A DNA stretch of 64,000 nt, taken from assembly GCA_021018815.1 (NCBI GenBank), contig JAITYX010000055.1:2913422-2977421 (forward strand), read 5' to 3'. Source of the stretch: Talinum fruticosum. Lineage: Eukaryota > Streptophyta > Magnoliopsida > Caryophyllales > Talinaceae. Both the position numbers and the translations under genes were made by a program. The notes under the pieces were generated by a model, which saw nothing but the letters and a program-made list of their open reading frames with translations, did no database searches and was not told the origin of the DNA. Shown in pieces: positions 33,085-46,500 of the stretch (positions are counted from its first letter, which is position 1; every line of letters begins with the position of its first letter).

Positions 33085-36000
33085 TTATTCACTCTTGACA
33101 GCACTATAAACCCTATAGATGAAAGTTCTTGAAGCATAGAAGCTTATTGCCCCGAGCATCAAGAAGAATGCATAGCAAATGCAACCGTTGAAGCCCAGAA
33201 AGAACAGCAGCTGCATCACACCACTCATGTCCGACCTTACATAGAAGTATATGCAGTATATGAACATAAATATCGCTGTAGATCCACCACGCAACACCGG
33301 TCTGCATCAGACATATGAGATGGCGTTAACTTTTGAACTATCAAAAAGGGTCATCCAAAATCCAAATTAATTCAAGTTCCAAAATTTCCAAGATTTTTAG
33401 CATTCTAGAAACTAAAAAAGCCAATTATGGGCAATTAAGGGCCTGTTTCTTTTGGATGGAAAAAATGCATTAGAAGACTAGAAAATTGGGTTAAGGAATT
33501 GGAAGTAAATATAAGGCCTATTCTTTTCAAGTAGTACTTATTGGTACCTAGCTAAGACTGATGAGTATTGAATAACATTGAGTTGAATGGTGTTGAAAAG
33601 TCGCTAAATAGTGCCAAATGGTTAATGGTGTTGAATGGTACTCAACGATGCTGGTGCTGAACAGTACTAAATGGTATCCAAATCCAACACTGCTGGTAAA
33701 TACCTTATGATAATTTGAAAACAAGAAGCCTTAAGAAAGTAAAGGAACTAGAAGATACTGTAAAGAACTGTGGCGAAAAAAGAAAACAAAACCGTAAGGA
33801 GTTGGAAACAGGTAACTATAGGGAACTGGAAGAAACGAAAATAGGCTGGACAAAGTGTATCTTAGTGTAGCTTAAGGACCAGGAAATGAAGATAGAAGAC
33901 TTGGTGCAATTTTTTATTTATTTTCTCTATCTTTTTTTTTTTTTTGGTAGATAAAAGTGAAAGGAAATTAAATGAGATGAGAGATCCAGACAAAGAGGAA
34001 CATGCCCTAACCCTTTCAATCAGATGCAAGTAGACATACATAAATAAGAAACGGCGCCTAGTAGCCTACTCGAACCAACAGATGGTTGTTGAACATCACA
34101 TGATTGAGGTAATTAAAGCCCGTAACTGGTAACCTGTTAAGAAAGGAAAAAAGGAAGGGGTGTGGTGATAAGGAGCATACCTCCAACACCATTGAGAGTC
34201 TTCCATGGATAGTTGAATGTATGTCAAGCCAACACTTAAAACAGCTGTGATAAAGAGAAGGATTAAGAATGTGATGAACAGAATGCTCGGTAGAGTGAAT
34301 AATCTGTGGCTCCACAAGCTAGCATAGAAGAGATGCAGCTCCACAAGAATTCCACTGAAAGGCAAGATACCTCCCAGAATCATTTGACTGTGAACTTTCC
34401 CATACCAGCTCAAAGGAGGAATCTCCCTAAAGCATCTCTTAGAATAAGGCACAGAGATTGTATAGCCATAACGATGCCCAAGGAATCCACCCAAAGCAAG
34501 AAGAGGGATGATGATAAACACATAAATGAGAGACATCACAATGATGGTTCCAAAAGGAAGGGCAGCTGTTGCTCCATATGAAATGGCCACCGTGTTAAGG
34601 ATAGACATAACAAGTAATACTGGAGCCATAAAAAGAATCCCAGTCAGAAATACACCTCTTTCCTGCAAGATCAAATGGTGTTTATCAGCAGAGAAAAGAT
34701 ATCCAGAAGAATACACCACAACATTTCATCTAACCACACTCATGCACGGATGCAGAACCCCCCTTTGGGAACAAAAATTTACCCATCCAGCATCAGAAAA
34801 CTGACAGTGTAATGAAGCAGCAGTATATCCAGCAATCACCGATGTCATAGTGTACATAAAAATAACAGCTGTCCACAAGCTTCCATGGGAATAATGCTCT
34901 AGAAAACCAAGAGATGTCAACAGAAACAACCCACAAGCCCTGTAAAAGTTCAAAAGAGAGTCAGGGCAAAGAAGTTATGCATGGCACGGGCAAGCAACCA
35001 GTCACACACATCTCTACAATACCTGCAGATCATTTTCTTGATTGTAGAAAGTAATTTCACAATAACAGCCAGATAAAGATTCCAAATTCATGGAAATACT
35101 TGCATATCAATTAGTCAAATACCCACACAGAGTATTTTGTCAAAAGATTTGAGACCTAGCAATGATATTGGATGTTTCAAGTTGGCTTACATGAGAAAAA
35201 TTTGGGTGCCACATCCAAGCACAGCACAAAAGAGTGACAGAAATGGAGGACATGTGAAAACGTCCCCGTCAATGCACATCCATCCAACTTCTTTATCTTC
35301 TTCATCTCCAGTGGAATACCTAGAATACAAAATGATTAAACATTGGCTGACGATAACTCAAAACCCTGCTCGGAACCTCTTAACTTCAAGCAACAATACA
35401 AGTAATGACTAGAGATGAGTGGATTACTTTCTCAAATCAGTCCTGTTATTCCACCAATATAGTATGGCAAGCAATCCCACTGAGAGCATAATGATGGCTA
35501 TTGAATTGATGACTGAAAACCAGTGAAGGTGCTGAATTGGTGATAGTAAAGAAGCCCTTGAATATCTATTCATTCTGTCTGCAAACTGCACAGATGTTGC
35601 ATTCCATACAGCAGAATAAGTAAACTGAACATCAACTTGGGCATCTTCTGTTATATTGACCACATGATTTGGGTTACTGAAAGCTTGCACTTCAACAACA
35701 TGGTTGCCGTTATACAGAATAGTAAACTCAACATGAGTGAAAAGATACGACCTAGGTCCTTCTCTATCGGAAATTGAGCTCTCTCCTTCAAGCTTCCCTA
35801 TGAATCCCCAAAATGGAAGATCGTCATAATACATCTGAAAATAAGAATTTCTTCGGATTGCGTCGCGGAATCTTAAAACTTCTTCTCTTCTAAGTGTTTT
35901 CGTGCAGAGTATATCTGTAACTTTATTTTCACGGAATCTTATATCATATAGAGTGTTTGTTAAACGATCACCATTGATAACTTCCCCCAGAGATTCCTTC

Positions 36001-38001
36001 TTTCTGATCAACTTGTCTGCAAAAGGCAAGGAAACCAATTACTCTGTTCAGTTTCATAGAAGCAGGGATGCTCTTTCAATAGTATTCTCTGTATTGAGGC
36101 AATAAGTTTAAAGTCCAATTAGAAACTTGAAACCCAGCCAACCAAACCAATGCCTTCAAGTCCCACCCTTCTTTCTCCTTTTTTTTGTGGGGGTGGGGGG
36201 AGGGGTTTAGGGGGAGAAGGGGATTCGTCTGTATGCAGCTTTACCCTTAAATTGCAAAAGAGCAGTTTCTGTCGCCCTGGATTTAAAAGAGAAAAGTTGA
36301 CCATTGGCAACTCCACGAACACAAGTAAATTAGCAGTACAGTGACTCATGTTGCTAGTCTACTGTAAACCTTACTAGGTATGAAATATATGTTAGCAGAT
36401 CTAGAGGATGCAAGACAATTTTACTTCTGAATACAACGTAATGCACCTAGAACCTGCATTTGCATGCTGTCTAAGATAACAGCATGTCAGATATCAAGAG
36501 CTTAGCAAGTGCACTTCCTAGCTGAACACGATCATTCAACTGAGAGAGAAGAGGAAAGTGGAGGGAGCCACAAACACACCACACAGGAATACAGGATTCG
36601 CTTTTCTGAGTATCACCCAAAAAAAAAAATCAAGTTTGAAGGGATTGCCAGAACAAAAGTAAGAATGTCTTTGCAATTAATGACACCACATAGGCAGCAA
36701 AATACCAGTTCAGAACCAGAGTGTTACACTCCACTTCACCCCACTTTTTGTTTCATCTCTTCTCTCTAGCCTTGATTGTTACTCCTCATATTGAGGCTAA
36801 ACGGCTGTTGTTTATCCTACATTGCTATATCCACCTTTCTTCAAAGTTACTTCAACCATTGACATAAAACATAGTTCCAGATGCAAGGTTGAAGAATAGA
36901 TGATCAGAACTCCAGAATATGTGTTGGTTGAAAGATGATTATAGTAACTAATATTGCCACAAATGTTAAAACTTTCAACAATTTATAACCAATGATCTTG
37001 GTTTTAATCAATATCAGAATAAAATTTAGAAAAAGAAATTACAGGACTCGGCTAACCTGGAGGGCAAAATGGCAAGTCAAAGTATTCGTACGTCTCACTG
37101 CAGAAACAGAACAATTGGATGAAGTTTCTCCTAAAAGAGACTAGCAAATCCAGTACCACAATAAAATATCACACTTCAACTAGCAAGTTAATGATAACAG
37201 AAACACAAACAACAAAGGTTAGATTAACAAACCTAACCTTAATAAAAGATTCAATAAAATAGAATAAGCTTCCTTAATGAGATCAATTTAGTCATATCTG
37301 AAATCTTCAACAAAATAATTCCAAGGGATCACGGAGCAACTACAAAAACACAACACAGAACTGAGCTTACCCCCTTCCCACCACCACCAAAGGGGAAAAA
37401 TCTCGCTCCAGGCTTCCAAGAATGATTTGAGATGTTCTTGTCTATTGATATTTTCCAACAATATGGAAAATGGTAAAATTTGAATTAGATTTTTAATAAT
37501 TGTGTCCACTGTAGAAAGAAAAACGCTAGTTCACTTCAAGTGTGTCCTTATTTGAGCCAAGTTAAATTCAGGGCATACAAACACTTGAAAGTTTTTCAAA
37601 ATTTCCAAAACCTGGAAGAAAACTGAGCAATTCCCACCGAAAAATATGAAGATGGATGCTCTGAGAAGCCCAATTACTTCGTGTCAAGATGGGATTCTAT
37701 ACATTACCGCACACCCAGAGAACGAAAAATGAAGGAAATGCAATTGAAACGAAAATAATTAAAATCATATAATTGATAACGAAGAAGAAAAGGGTTTTGA
37801 AGGGATATGAGGAAGTGGGTACCTGGGATTGTTCAAGGGACCAACTTTGTTGGCAAGGAGAGGGACTTGATCGCCCACATTGTACCGATGATTAAGGGGA
37901 GAAGAGGTTGATGATGAAGAAACGGGAAAAACCCAGAAATTGAAAACTGCAGCTACTGAAATTATTGTTGTTATCAGCAAGAAAACAGGAATCTTGGACA
38001 T
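33085..38001 (-). CDS. Transmembrane nine superfamily protein (TM9SF/TMN), complete, 7 exons
   Basis: Endomembrane (Golgi/endosome) protein with a lumenal N-domain and nine membrane spans. Exons on minus: 38001-37823, 37097-37057, 36016-35428, 35319-35191, 34939-34783, 34662-34181 and 33301-33085, all with GT-AG borders and matching phases, total 597 aa as usual for the family. Visible: signal peptide (FLLITTIISVAAVFNFW), HRYNVGDQVPLLANKVGP, ETYEYFDLPFC, NSYFQMYYDDLPFWGFIGK, first span near SIAIIMLSVGLLAILYWW, the hallmark VAISYGATAALPFGTI, IPPLSWY, and MSGVMQLLFFLGF. It ends KSE, fitting the C-terminal KXD/E Golgi-retention motif of plant members. No defect found. I infer a housekeeping role in sorting or retention of membrane proteins. 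Confidence 0.92.
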
Positions 38002-38972
38002 TGCTGCTGGTTTCTCTGCACATCAGGGATTTTAGGACACAGGAAGGGAGCGGAAAGGGGTTTTCGGCAGAAGGGCAGGGGGAGGGAAGGGTGGGGGTGA
38101 CTTGACCTCGTAAATGGATAATTATGTTTGATTTCATTTCAGAGCAACCTTAGGTGAGCTTATTTTAGTTTAATAAAATTCAGTTTGATTCATTTTCAAA
38201 TCAGGTTATCTTTTATTTAGTCTATTTAAGTTTGCTAATATTTGTGTAATAAGCTTGTCTTGTAAAGAAATATTTTGGTAGAAAATCTTTAAATTAGGTT
38301 TATTTTAATTCTCATCATATGTAATTTTAGATCTAGTTCGAATTAATTATTTCGAATGTCAATTCGATTATAAACTTAGATCACTTAGTTCAAATCACTT
38401 TGCTATATTTAGGTGTGACGAATAAAAATTATTTTCACATAAAGGTTACACAAACATAGAAATTTGAAATTAAGAAAAAAAAATTAATATATTACACTAT
38501 CTTATTCAGTGGTAGTTTTAGGCTTATCTAGCAAGTGAGTTGCATGAGCTATAACCAATGCCCATAATTGGGTTTTGGTTATTTTATCCGGAACCTTCTT
38601 ATCCTTGTGCAGTTAAGTCAGTGGTGTGAATACCCACTTGATGATCTGTAAGTTGTGAGATCAAATTTGGATCATCTTTTGTTTGGGAGATCGTTCAATT
38701 GTTGAATTTCACCACTTTCAATACAAGAGAAAGATGGCGACTCTATCATTCCATCACATAGTTGTTTAATTTGCTATTCATTTTTATCTACAAAATTATT
38801 GTTGTTGGGTTGATAAATAAATTGAATAAAGCATTAGAGCCTGCTGTGCTGATGGATGATTGAGATGGATATGTTGAAGAAATGTAATATCTTGTTGAAT
38901 TTGAACTTGTATATCCCAAAATTCTACTATTTTTGGTTTTGGGGTCAGTTGATTTGGGTCTTTTTTTAGATC
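38002..38972. other. Intergenic DNA (TM9SF upstream region)
   Basis: The first part should hold the TM9SF leader and promoter; no clear TATA box is seen. No other gene. Confidence 0.4.
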
Positions 38973-40069
38973 ATGGAGCACCTCCTGTTGAAGTGATTGG
39001 AAACATAGTCTCCCACCTTGGGGCTGCCAGGGATGTGGTCGATAAGAAATCTAATTATGCAGACGTTATTCCAAACTTCTGGGATGTGAGGGCTGTCAAA
39101 TTTAATGGATGATGTTGATGAGTTCTCTGCTTCTACAGTTATCGCCTGGCGTATAGTATACGAGGGATAACCTCAAGAGCTTAAGTTATAATGTGAGGAC
39201 TGGCCCAAATGGTAACATTCTTGATATATGTGGAAGACACAAATTGGAGATGCTGATTTTGGGACACAACACGGTCACTTTGCTTTCATTGAGTTATGTT
39301 AGCATTTCGGCATTAGATTTGAACCTTTTACTGATGTTTGCACAAGGATCGAGACTTCATCCCTTGTTAATCCAGATATTGCCTTGTCAGATGCTCAAGT
39401 GACTGTCAAATTAAGCAACCCCACACTAAAGAAGCTTTATGTTGAAGCCATCAGTTTGGACAAATTCATCTTGGAGGTTGACTCTCTGGAGGATTTCCAC
39501 TTGAACGATTGTGCCCAGGAGCTTTTTGAGCACATTAAAAGGGGTGCTTGAAGCATTTTGAAATTGATGATGTTAGTGTCATTCATCTCGATATTGGTGA
39601 GACTCTTGAGAATCTTGAAATTGTTGATGTGTGCAATTTTACAATCATCTGGCCCAAATTTGACCCCATGATTTCTAGATGATCAAAATTGAGGGTTCTC
39701 ATGCTTTGAGATGTGGTGTTTGATGATGAGATTGTAGATTTGGAGACTATTGCTATTTGCTTCTCAAATTTTTATCGTCTTCATATGACTTGAAGGATGG
39801 TGTACTTCACTATGGTTTGGAGGGTTCTTATCAATTGCCCAACGTGATTGTGCTGGAAGTTGGATGGAGTGTTATTAATTATTTCTTCTCTCACTGGGTT
39901 GAAGAACTACTGCAAAGATGTCCCAGTCTCAAGAAGTTGATTATTCATGGGACTGTATCCAATACCAAAACAACTGACGATTGTCAAATTTTGGTTAGTT
40001 ACTTTCTTGATTGTTTGGTTAATGCGGCAGCATATGCACATTGATGGGCATTTTGAATTTGAGTGGTAG
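38973..40069 (+). pseudogene. F-box/LRR protein pseudogene (Arabidopsis At1g67190-like)
   Basis: Pieces in shifting frames follow the order of an F-box/LRR protein of the At1g67190 type: PVEVIGNIVSHLGAARDVV (F-box), DDVDEFSASTVIAW, SYNVRTGPNGNILDICGRHK, LSLSYVSISALDLNLLL, SDAQVTVKLSNPTLKKLYVE, AISLDKFILEVDSLEDF, IDDVSVIHLDIGETLENLEI, LHYGLEGSYQLPNVIVLEVG, and the end MRQHMHIDGHFEFEW with a stop at 40069. Several frameshifts, and a deletion after the F-box, make it non-functional. No introns are seen; whether the parent has any decides if this is a retrocopy. Intact members are substrate receptors of SCF ubiquitin ligases. Confidence 0.75.
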
Positions 40070-43000
40070 CAGCAGTCTTTCTTCGTGGAAACTCGAAGTT
40101 TTGGTTGTCAAAATATAGGCACGTACACATATTTTGCAGTGCTTAATATGCACCAATTACTTGTGTGAATGACGTTGATGAGCTTTCTTCTTTTTGTTGA
40201 ATACAAGTTTTGGTTTTAATGTGGAGAAGATCTCTGCTCCTTTTTCTGTTACCTCACCATACACAATTGGTTTGCTCCCATGTTTGGCTCGTCAAGAGTG
40301 GAGCTTCACCATATCGGTTCCTATGTTCAACTATTAATGTTGCTGTCTGGTTATTCACTAGTGTTGCTTCGTGCATAGTTTAGGTGACCTGCAACAGAAT
40401 AAAGAACCAACTTCCAAGCTAAACCAAACCAATATGCAAGAATCTCATCAGGCATAGCATGTGGGATGGATCAGATGTAGATAACCTTCTTCCTTCATGA
40501 AGCTGTGATGAGTATGTCTCAGGTGGATCCTGTATCTGAAAGACGTTAACTACCTACTCCACGACCAACCTTCATGCTCCTTTGTGAAAAGTCTGTGTTT
40601 ATGGTGAATTTGTCTATTTACCTTCAGTCCAAACTTCAACATGGTTGAATTGTCAACTTCTTGACCCAATTTTCATTTGCCTAGAATATCTTTCTCAGAT
40701 GCTGTGAATATTATTTTCCAAAAAGAAGCAGAGATGTACTGTGTGATCTAAAATTTACAGTAATACATGAAATAGGCCATTTAAAGTGTTGCTAATTAAG
40801 TTGATTCAACTCTGAACTATGCTGTTAGTTTTGTTAAGACAATTGTTCGAATCTCATGCATTACACCATGGCACGATTCTTTAACAACCATGAAACATAG
40901 GAAAAACATGACAAAATCTTGTCTGACATTTCTTCGTTGAGGCTGAGATTCGAACATTCATCTCCATGAAAATCACAGTCTCTGTGGTTTGAATTCGGAT
41001 ATAAGCAAGTGTGACAATGCTTCTAGATTGAGGATGCAAGCCTCCTGAATTGCAAGGTGAGCATATAGAAAGCCTCTGAAGTTGTTTTTTATGTCTGTAA
41101 GAGTGCAAGTCACAGTGTAAGAACTGATCTCACTCATCTTACCCTTCTATTTTTCCTGCCAATGTTTTGTTATTGTACTGCAGAAGAATTTAGATGAGGT
41201 AATATAATCAAAGCCCCCCCAAAAAAAAAAAAAGAAAGAAAAAGGAAAGAAGAGCTCATTTCTATGGCATCTGGTTTGTTTGCCTGATCTCTCAAGTCTC
41301 CAAAGATTTTCCACTTTGAAAAACAAATTGTCAGTGTGGGATTTAGGGATTAGAATAAATGTTTAAGTGGAATATTATATTAGAAATAATCAATAGGATT
41401 AGTTCAAGGATTAACCTAATCTATATAACAAACATTGTCCCTCAGAAGACCATTTCATTTGAACTATAGGCCAAATGATTAGTTGTATATGAAAGGAATA
41501 TAAATAGAATTGGTAGAGAGCATATTTTACCTAAAATTAAAAGGGAAAAAACACAAGGAATTGGTCTTATCCACCTTCCCCATCTCAAGGATAATGAATT
41601 AAGTTAGTCAATTATTAAAAAATTCCAAAACTTTTCTTTGAATGGACTAGTATTTTTTATACAAATGCAACGATACAATAATAATTTACCTAAATATTTT
41701 TAAAAGTTCTTTTAAACGGACTAGTATTTTTCATATAAATATGGATATACAATAGCAATTTACTTAAATATTGCATATTAAGTTATATAGTCTCAACATT
41801 ATCCCCAATTACCCTTTTCTTTAACTTATTTTAGGTGACATCAATATTCAAGATGCTTGTCACAAAGTTCTCATGCTTAAATATTTTGAGACCATTCTCA
41901 AGAAAAGCCTTCATAATACTATACATTATAAGAATTTGTGATTTTCGTAACGTTATAAAACTCTTTCAATCAATACTCTTTTTTGTACAAATGATATGAA
42001 AATGTTTTATAATCGAATTTGAATCCAAATATCAGTAACAACTCTCATAAACTTTACCAGTCAAAAATATCAAAAATTTTTATACCAACTATACTATGAA
42101 AGAAATTTAACAACTAAGAACAAACCCATAACCTAATGATAGAGGAATAATTAAGGATCATAAAAAGGAAGTCAATTTAATGAAGTTAATCTCATTTAAT
42201 AGTCCCATAATTCATGGATAGATAGGCAAATTAGTGTGTTAAATAGAGAGGGGTGGCATGGTTTTAGGTGGATGACAAGAAATGGATGTTGACCCCCAAC
42301 AAAAGAAGATAATACCAAATAAATCCTCTCTCAACTCTCAAAAATGCATATTTTTTAATCCTATAAACGGACAGGGAAGGAAACCAAGCATTACCACACC
42401 ATAAAAATAACACATTTCTTATGTCTCTACTCTCCCTATTATATCACATCCTTATTGTTATTTTTTTGCAAAGGCCAAAAAGTAAAACCCACTTCCCAAT
42501 TTGGGACTATAAATTGGATTCAGCAAAATCAACCACTTTATCATGAGCCCTTGTCCTTGTCCTTGTCTTTTGTTTTTTTGTTTCTCTTTTTATACAATCT
42601 TTTCAATGAAAGAAACTCTCCTCTAGTCTCGGGCTAAGTTTACAAATTATGTTATGAACCTAAATCTATAAATCTAAGTTATTATAAATAATATCTCATT
42701 TTTAATTTTTTAAAATTTATTTCTATTTTTGTAATCCTTTTTTAAAAAACAAATAAATTTCTTTTCATAAATTATATCATGTCAACAAATTCATAAATCC
42801 ATATATTCAGGATTTTCTTGTATTGATTTGACCCTACTTTTTTCCAGTTCTTTACATACATAATTTCCACCAACCCTTTTTTATCATTTTTTTTTAAGTA
42901 TACACCTTTAATGTAATTGTCTGAAATTAGTTAATTTTCAAAAACTAGTTTTCAAAAGCCTGCATAAATAAATACTATACTGATTCCAAGTAATCTAGCA

Positions 43001-43200
43001 CAAAGAAGCTAATTGCATAGAGAAAAAGCCCCACCTCTCCAAAAAAACCTCAAGCTCAAGAAAACAGTCAGTCATCCAGGTTTACTTCACAGAGAAGGAA
43101 ATTAAAGACAGGGATAGAGACCCATCCATGAGGCTATGACATGATAATTATTCATATGAATCTCAAAAGTTTGAGAGGTAATAGCCAGGGGATCTAAGCT
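40070..43200. other. Intergenic DNA upstream of the TGA gene
   Basis: No gene supported. AT-rich, with poly-A tracts. Confidence 0.4.
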
Positions 43201-43352
43201 TGAGAGAGAGAGAGAGAGAGACAGAGACAGAGAGAGACAGAAAAAGACTGCTCATCTGATCATCTTCTTTTCTTCTTCTGTGGCTGCTGCTGCTGCTGCT
43301 TCTTCTCAAGCATACATTTTCTTCTCCTTCAGCTCAATTAAGCTGCCAAAAG
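43201..43352 (+). promoter_or_regulatory. Probable 5' leader exon of the TGA gene
   Basis: A GA microsatellite, then CT-rich sequence and a CTG repeat, ending in AAAAG|GTAAAC, a good donor. GA/CT-rich leaders are common in plant regulator genes. Prediction from motifs only. Confidence 0.4.
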
Positions 43353-43554
43353 GTAAACTTGAAGAAAGTTTACAGCTTTTTCAGAGTTTCATTCTCATCC
43401 CTGTTCTCTTGACTTTTTCTGATTTTACAGGCATAATTTGATCATCACATTTACGCACAGTAATACCCAAATCATAATCCATGTAATTCTCTTATTCTAA
43501 TCTTCTTCATTGTATTCCAACAGTTATCGCATGGGTATGCAATAACTGATAATC

Positions 43555-46500
43555 ATGGAATCCTCTGTTCTTCCCCCATATAAAATTAAATTGGGGGTGA
43601 GACAGACAGAGAAGTTGCCATGATATATCCTCCCATGGGTGTATGTTTATATTTGAGACAAAAGTAAATTATGGACAAGAACATTGATTTTCTTTATGTA
43701 ATTCTGTGCAGCTCAATTTAGCGTCTTCTTTGGAGATGTTTCCCTCATGGCCAATGAGATTTCAACTAGCCCCTGTAGTATGACTCCCTCTCTCCCTTCT
43801 GACCAATTCATTTTTATAAAATTAGATTTTTTTAGATATTGATGTCTGAAAGCAACCACTTCTGTGGAGTATGAAGTTTCCTTTCCTACAAGAATACCCA
43901 CTTGAAAAAATGTATTTTTTCCTGAAAAAAAATAATTCTAGTATTGAATAAGTTGAAGAATATAATGGCAGGAAGGAAGCTCCAAGTCAAGGGAGGAGAG
44001 CAGTACTGATGAATCAGGATCAGCTGTGAACACGCTATCTTCATCTACTCAACCTGATGATCATGATCATGATCCTGATGATGATCAAGGCCATTTCTTA
44101 GAACCAGAATCATCTGATCCTTTTGCTTTAAGTACTACAAAATTACCATCAATTCCTCAGCAACAAGAAACTTCTACTTATCTCCATCATCATCATCATC
44201 ATCATCAGTCAGGAATAGTAATGGCAAGCAATAGCTCCAGAACAGAAGCAGCATCACAAAATCTATCACCTCCCAAACAACCTCTACACAAGGTTACCTC
44301 TCTCTCTCTCTCTCTCTCTCTCTAGACAAAAAAAGGTGTTTTTACCCCATGATGATAGAATCTCCACAGTAACCCCCACTGTTTTTCCCCATTTTCTGGG
44401 GTCCAACACCAACACACCCTATATATAAAGTTTTAATCTTTTCTTTTTGGATGCTTTTAATTAATCTTACCCAAATCGGAAATCAGAAAATAATAAAAGC
44501 CAGTACAGTAAATGGCAAAACTGTTTGTTTTTAATGATAAGCCTGCCTGTTTATCAGCATCAACTTTAATTTGCACAGAAAATAGAGATAATTGACTGTC
44601 TAAAGCAACTTTCAAAATTATTAAAGCTTGCTTTGTTGATGATGATGATTGTTGATTTTGCTTTAATTTTCTGATGTTTCAGGCTCTGGGTGGAACAAAA
44701 TCAGATAAAGTACTTGATGCCAAGGTATATTCTGAAAAAAAAAAAAACTGAACTTTTACAGTTTACACCATCATGCAGGAAAATTAACGTTTATGACACT
44801 TCTGTTTTTTTGCTTCGGGGAGATTTTTACACCATATTTTGTTGATCTTCAGAGACAACGACGCTTAGCTCAAAACAGAGAAGCTGCCAGAAAAAGTCGA
44901 CTTAGAAAAAAGGTACCTAATACTCTAACCAGTCTTCTTCAACTTCCATGGGGATCTTTTACCTTCTAATCAATTTTCGTTTTTGGTTTTTTCGGTCCGA
45001 AAGTTCTAATTAATAAACTTTGATTATGCTTAACGTTAATCTCTCTCTCTTTCTCTCTCGCAGGCGTATGTACAGCAGCTAGAATCAAGTAGGATGAAGC
45101 TAGCACAACTGGAGCTAGACCTTCAACGAGCTCGATCTCAGGTTATAAATCATATTTAATTTCTCTCCCACTATTTTGGTTATATTATAGGGTTATATAG
45201 TAATTTACATAAATTTTTTTAAAGTTTGGGCACAATATTGAGATTTTTTTTTGTTTTTTGGGATACTCAGGGATTGCTCTTTGGTGGAGCTGGTGGTGCT
45301 TCTGGAAATATTAGTTCTGGTAATTATATATATCTATTTTGATAGAAAATTCTGGTAATTATATATATATTTTTTGATAGAAAGTTCTGGTAATCATATA
45401 TACTTGAATTGCTCCTCCTTAAAAAAATAAAAATTAAAAAGAACCTTGCTCTTACATGTAGTTGCAGACCAATTCCTGAATTTATCAGTTATATTACACC
45501 GTCATGGCAATTTGATATATATTTTTTTGATAGAACACAATTTGATAATAATTTTTTTTTTTGGTGTTCATAATTTCATAACATTAATACAACACGATAT
45601 TCAAGTGTAGAAGTGTCCTGCATATATGCATATAATTCTGCATGCACTTGATTTTATGAATTAGGAAATAAAATGTAGAATTCTTGCCCAAAAATACCAC
45701 TAAATTTTTTCGATTTTTTAACAATGCTACTTAATTTTTTCAATTAACAGATACCAGTTAACTTATTTAAAAAATAAAAAGTAACTTTTTAGAAAATCCA
45801 TAAATGCCACCTTTTAGTAACATATTTGAATATTTTTAAAAATTTAGTGGCATTTTTTAGTATTTGAAAAAGTTTGCTACGATATTTTTGAGCAAAAGTT
45901 TTAAAAATATATTCAAAAATATTCTTTTTTTTTTAGTGTAAAATCCAAAGTGGGAACAGGGTTTGCTCAGTAAGTAGTAAACAACAATTGTAACATTCAA
46001 CGTAAATTCTACCTAAGAAATAGATAATGTAACTACGTAATTTATACATGGTGGATATAGTTCTTGATTTGTTTCATCTTGTATAGAATCCACATATATG
46101 ACAAATCTGTTGAATTGTCTGATGTTGTGGAATTTGAAGGTGGTGCAACGTTTGACATGGAATATGGCAGATGGGTAGAAGATGATCAAAGGCTAATGTT
46201 ACAAATCCGAGCAGCGCTACAATCACATCTAACAGAAGGGGAGCTTGGGGTAACAGTTGATGGCTACATAAACCACTACGATCAGATATTCCGGCTCAAG
46301 GGTATGGCCGCTAAGACTGACGTTTTCCACCTCCTCACCGGAGTTTGGACGTCTCCTGCTGAGCGTTGTTTCCTCTGGATTGCCGGTTTTAGGCCCTCCG
46401 AACTCCTCAAGGTCCTTCAATCCCTTAATCTCTCCAGTCTGCTAATCTATAACTTCAGACACAAGTTGTTAATTATCAATTGCCCTTTTAGTTTGCATGA

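Noticed and set aside
33420..33870. A MITE with GGGCCTGTTTCTTTT-like ends
   Set aside because: The right-hand partner (AGCCTATTTTCGTTTC in reverse) matches poorly and no target duplication is seen.
34306..34804. Open frames of 91-92 aa antisense to the TM9SF exons
   Set aside because: Shadows of the conserved coding exon on the other strand.
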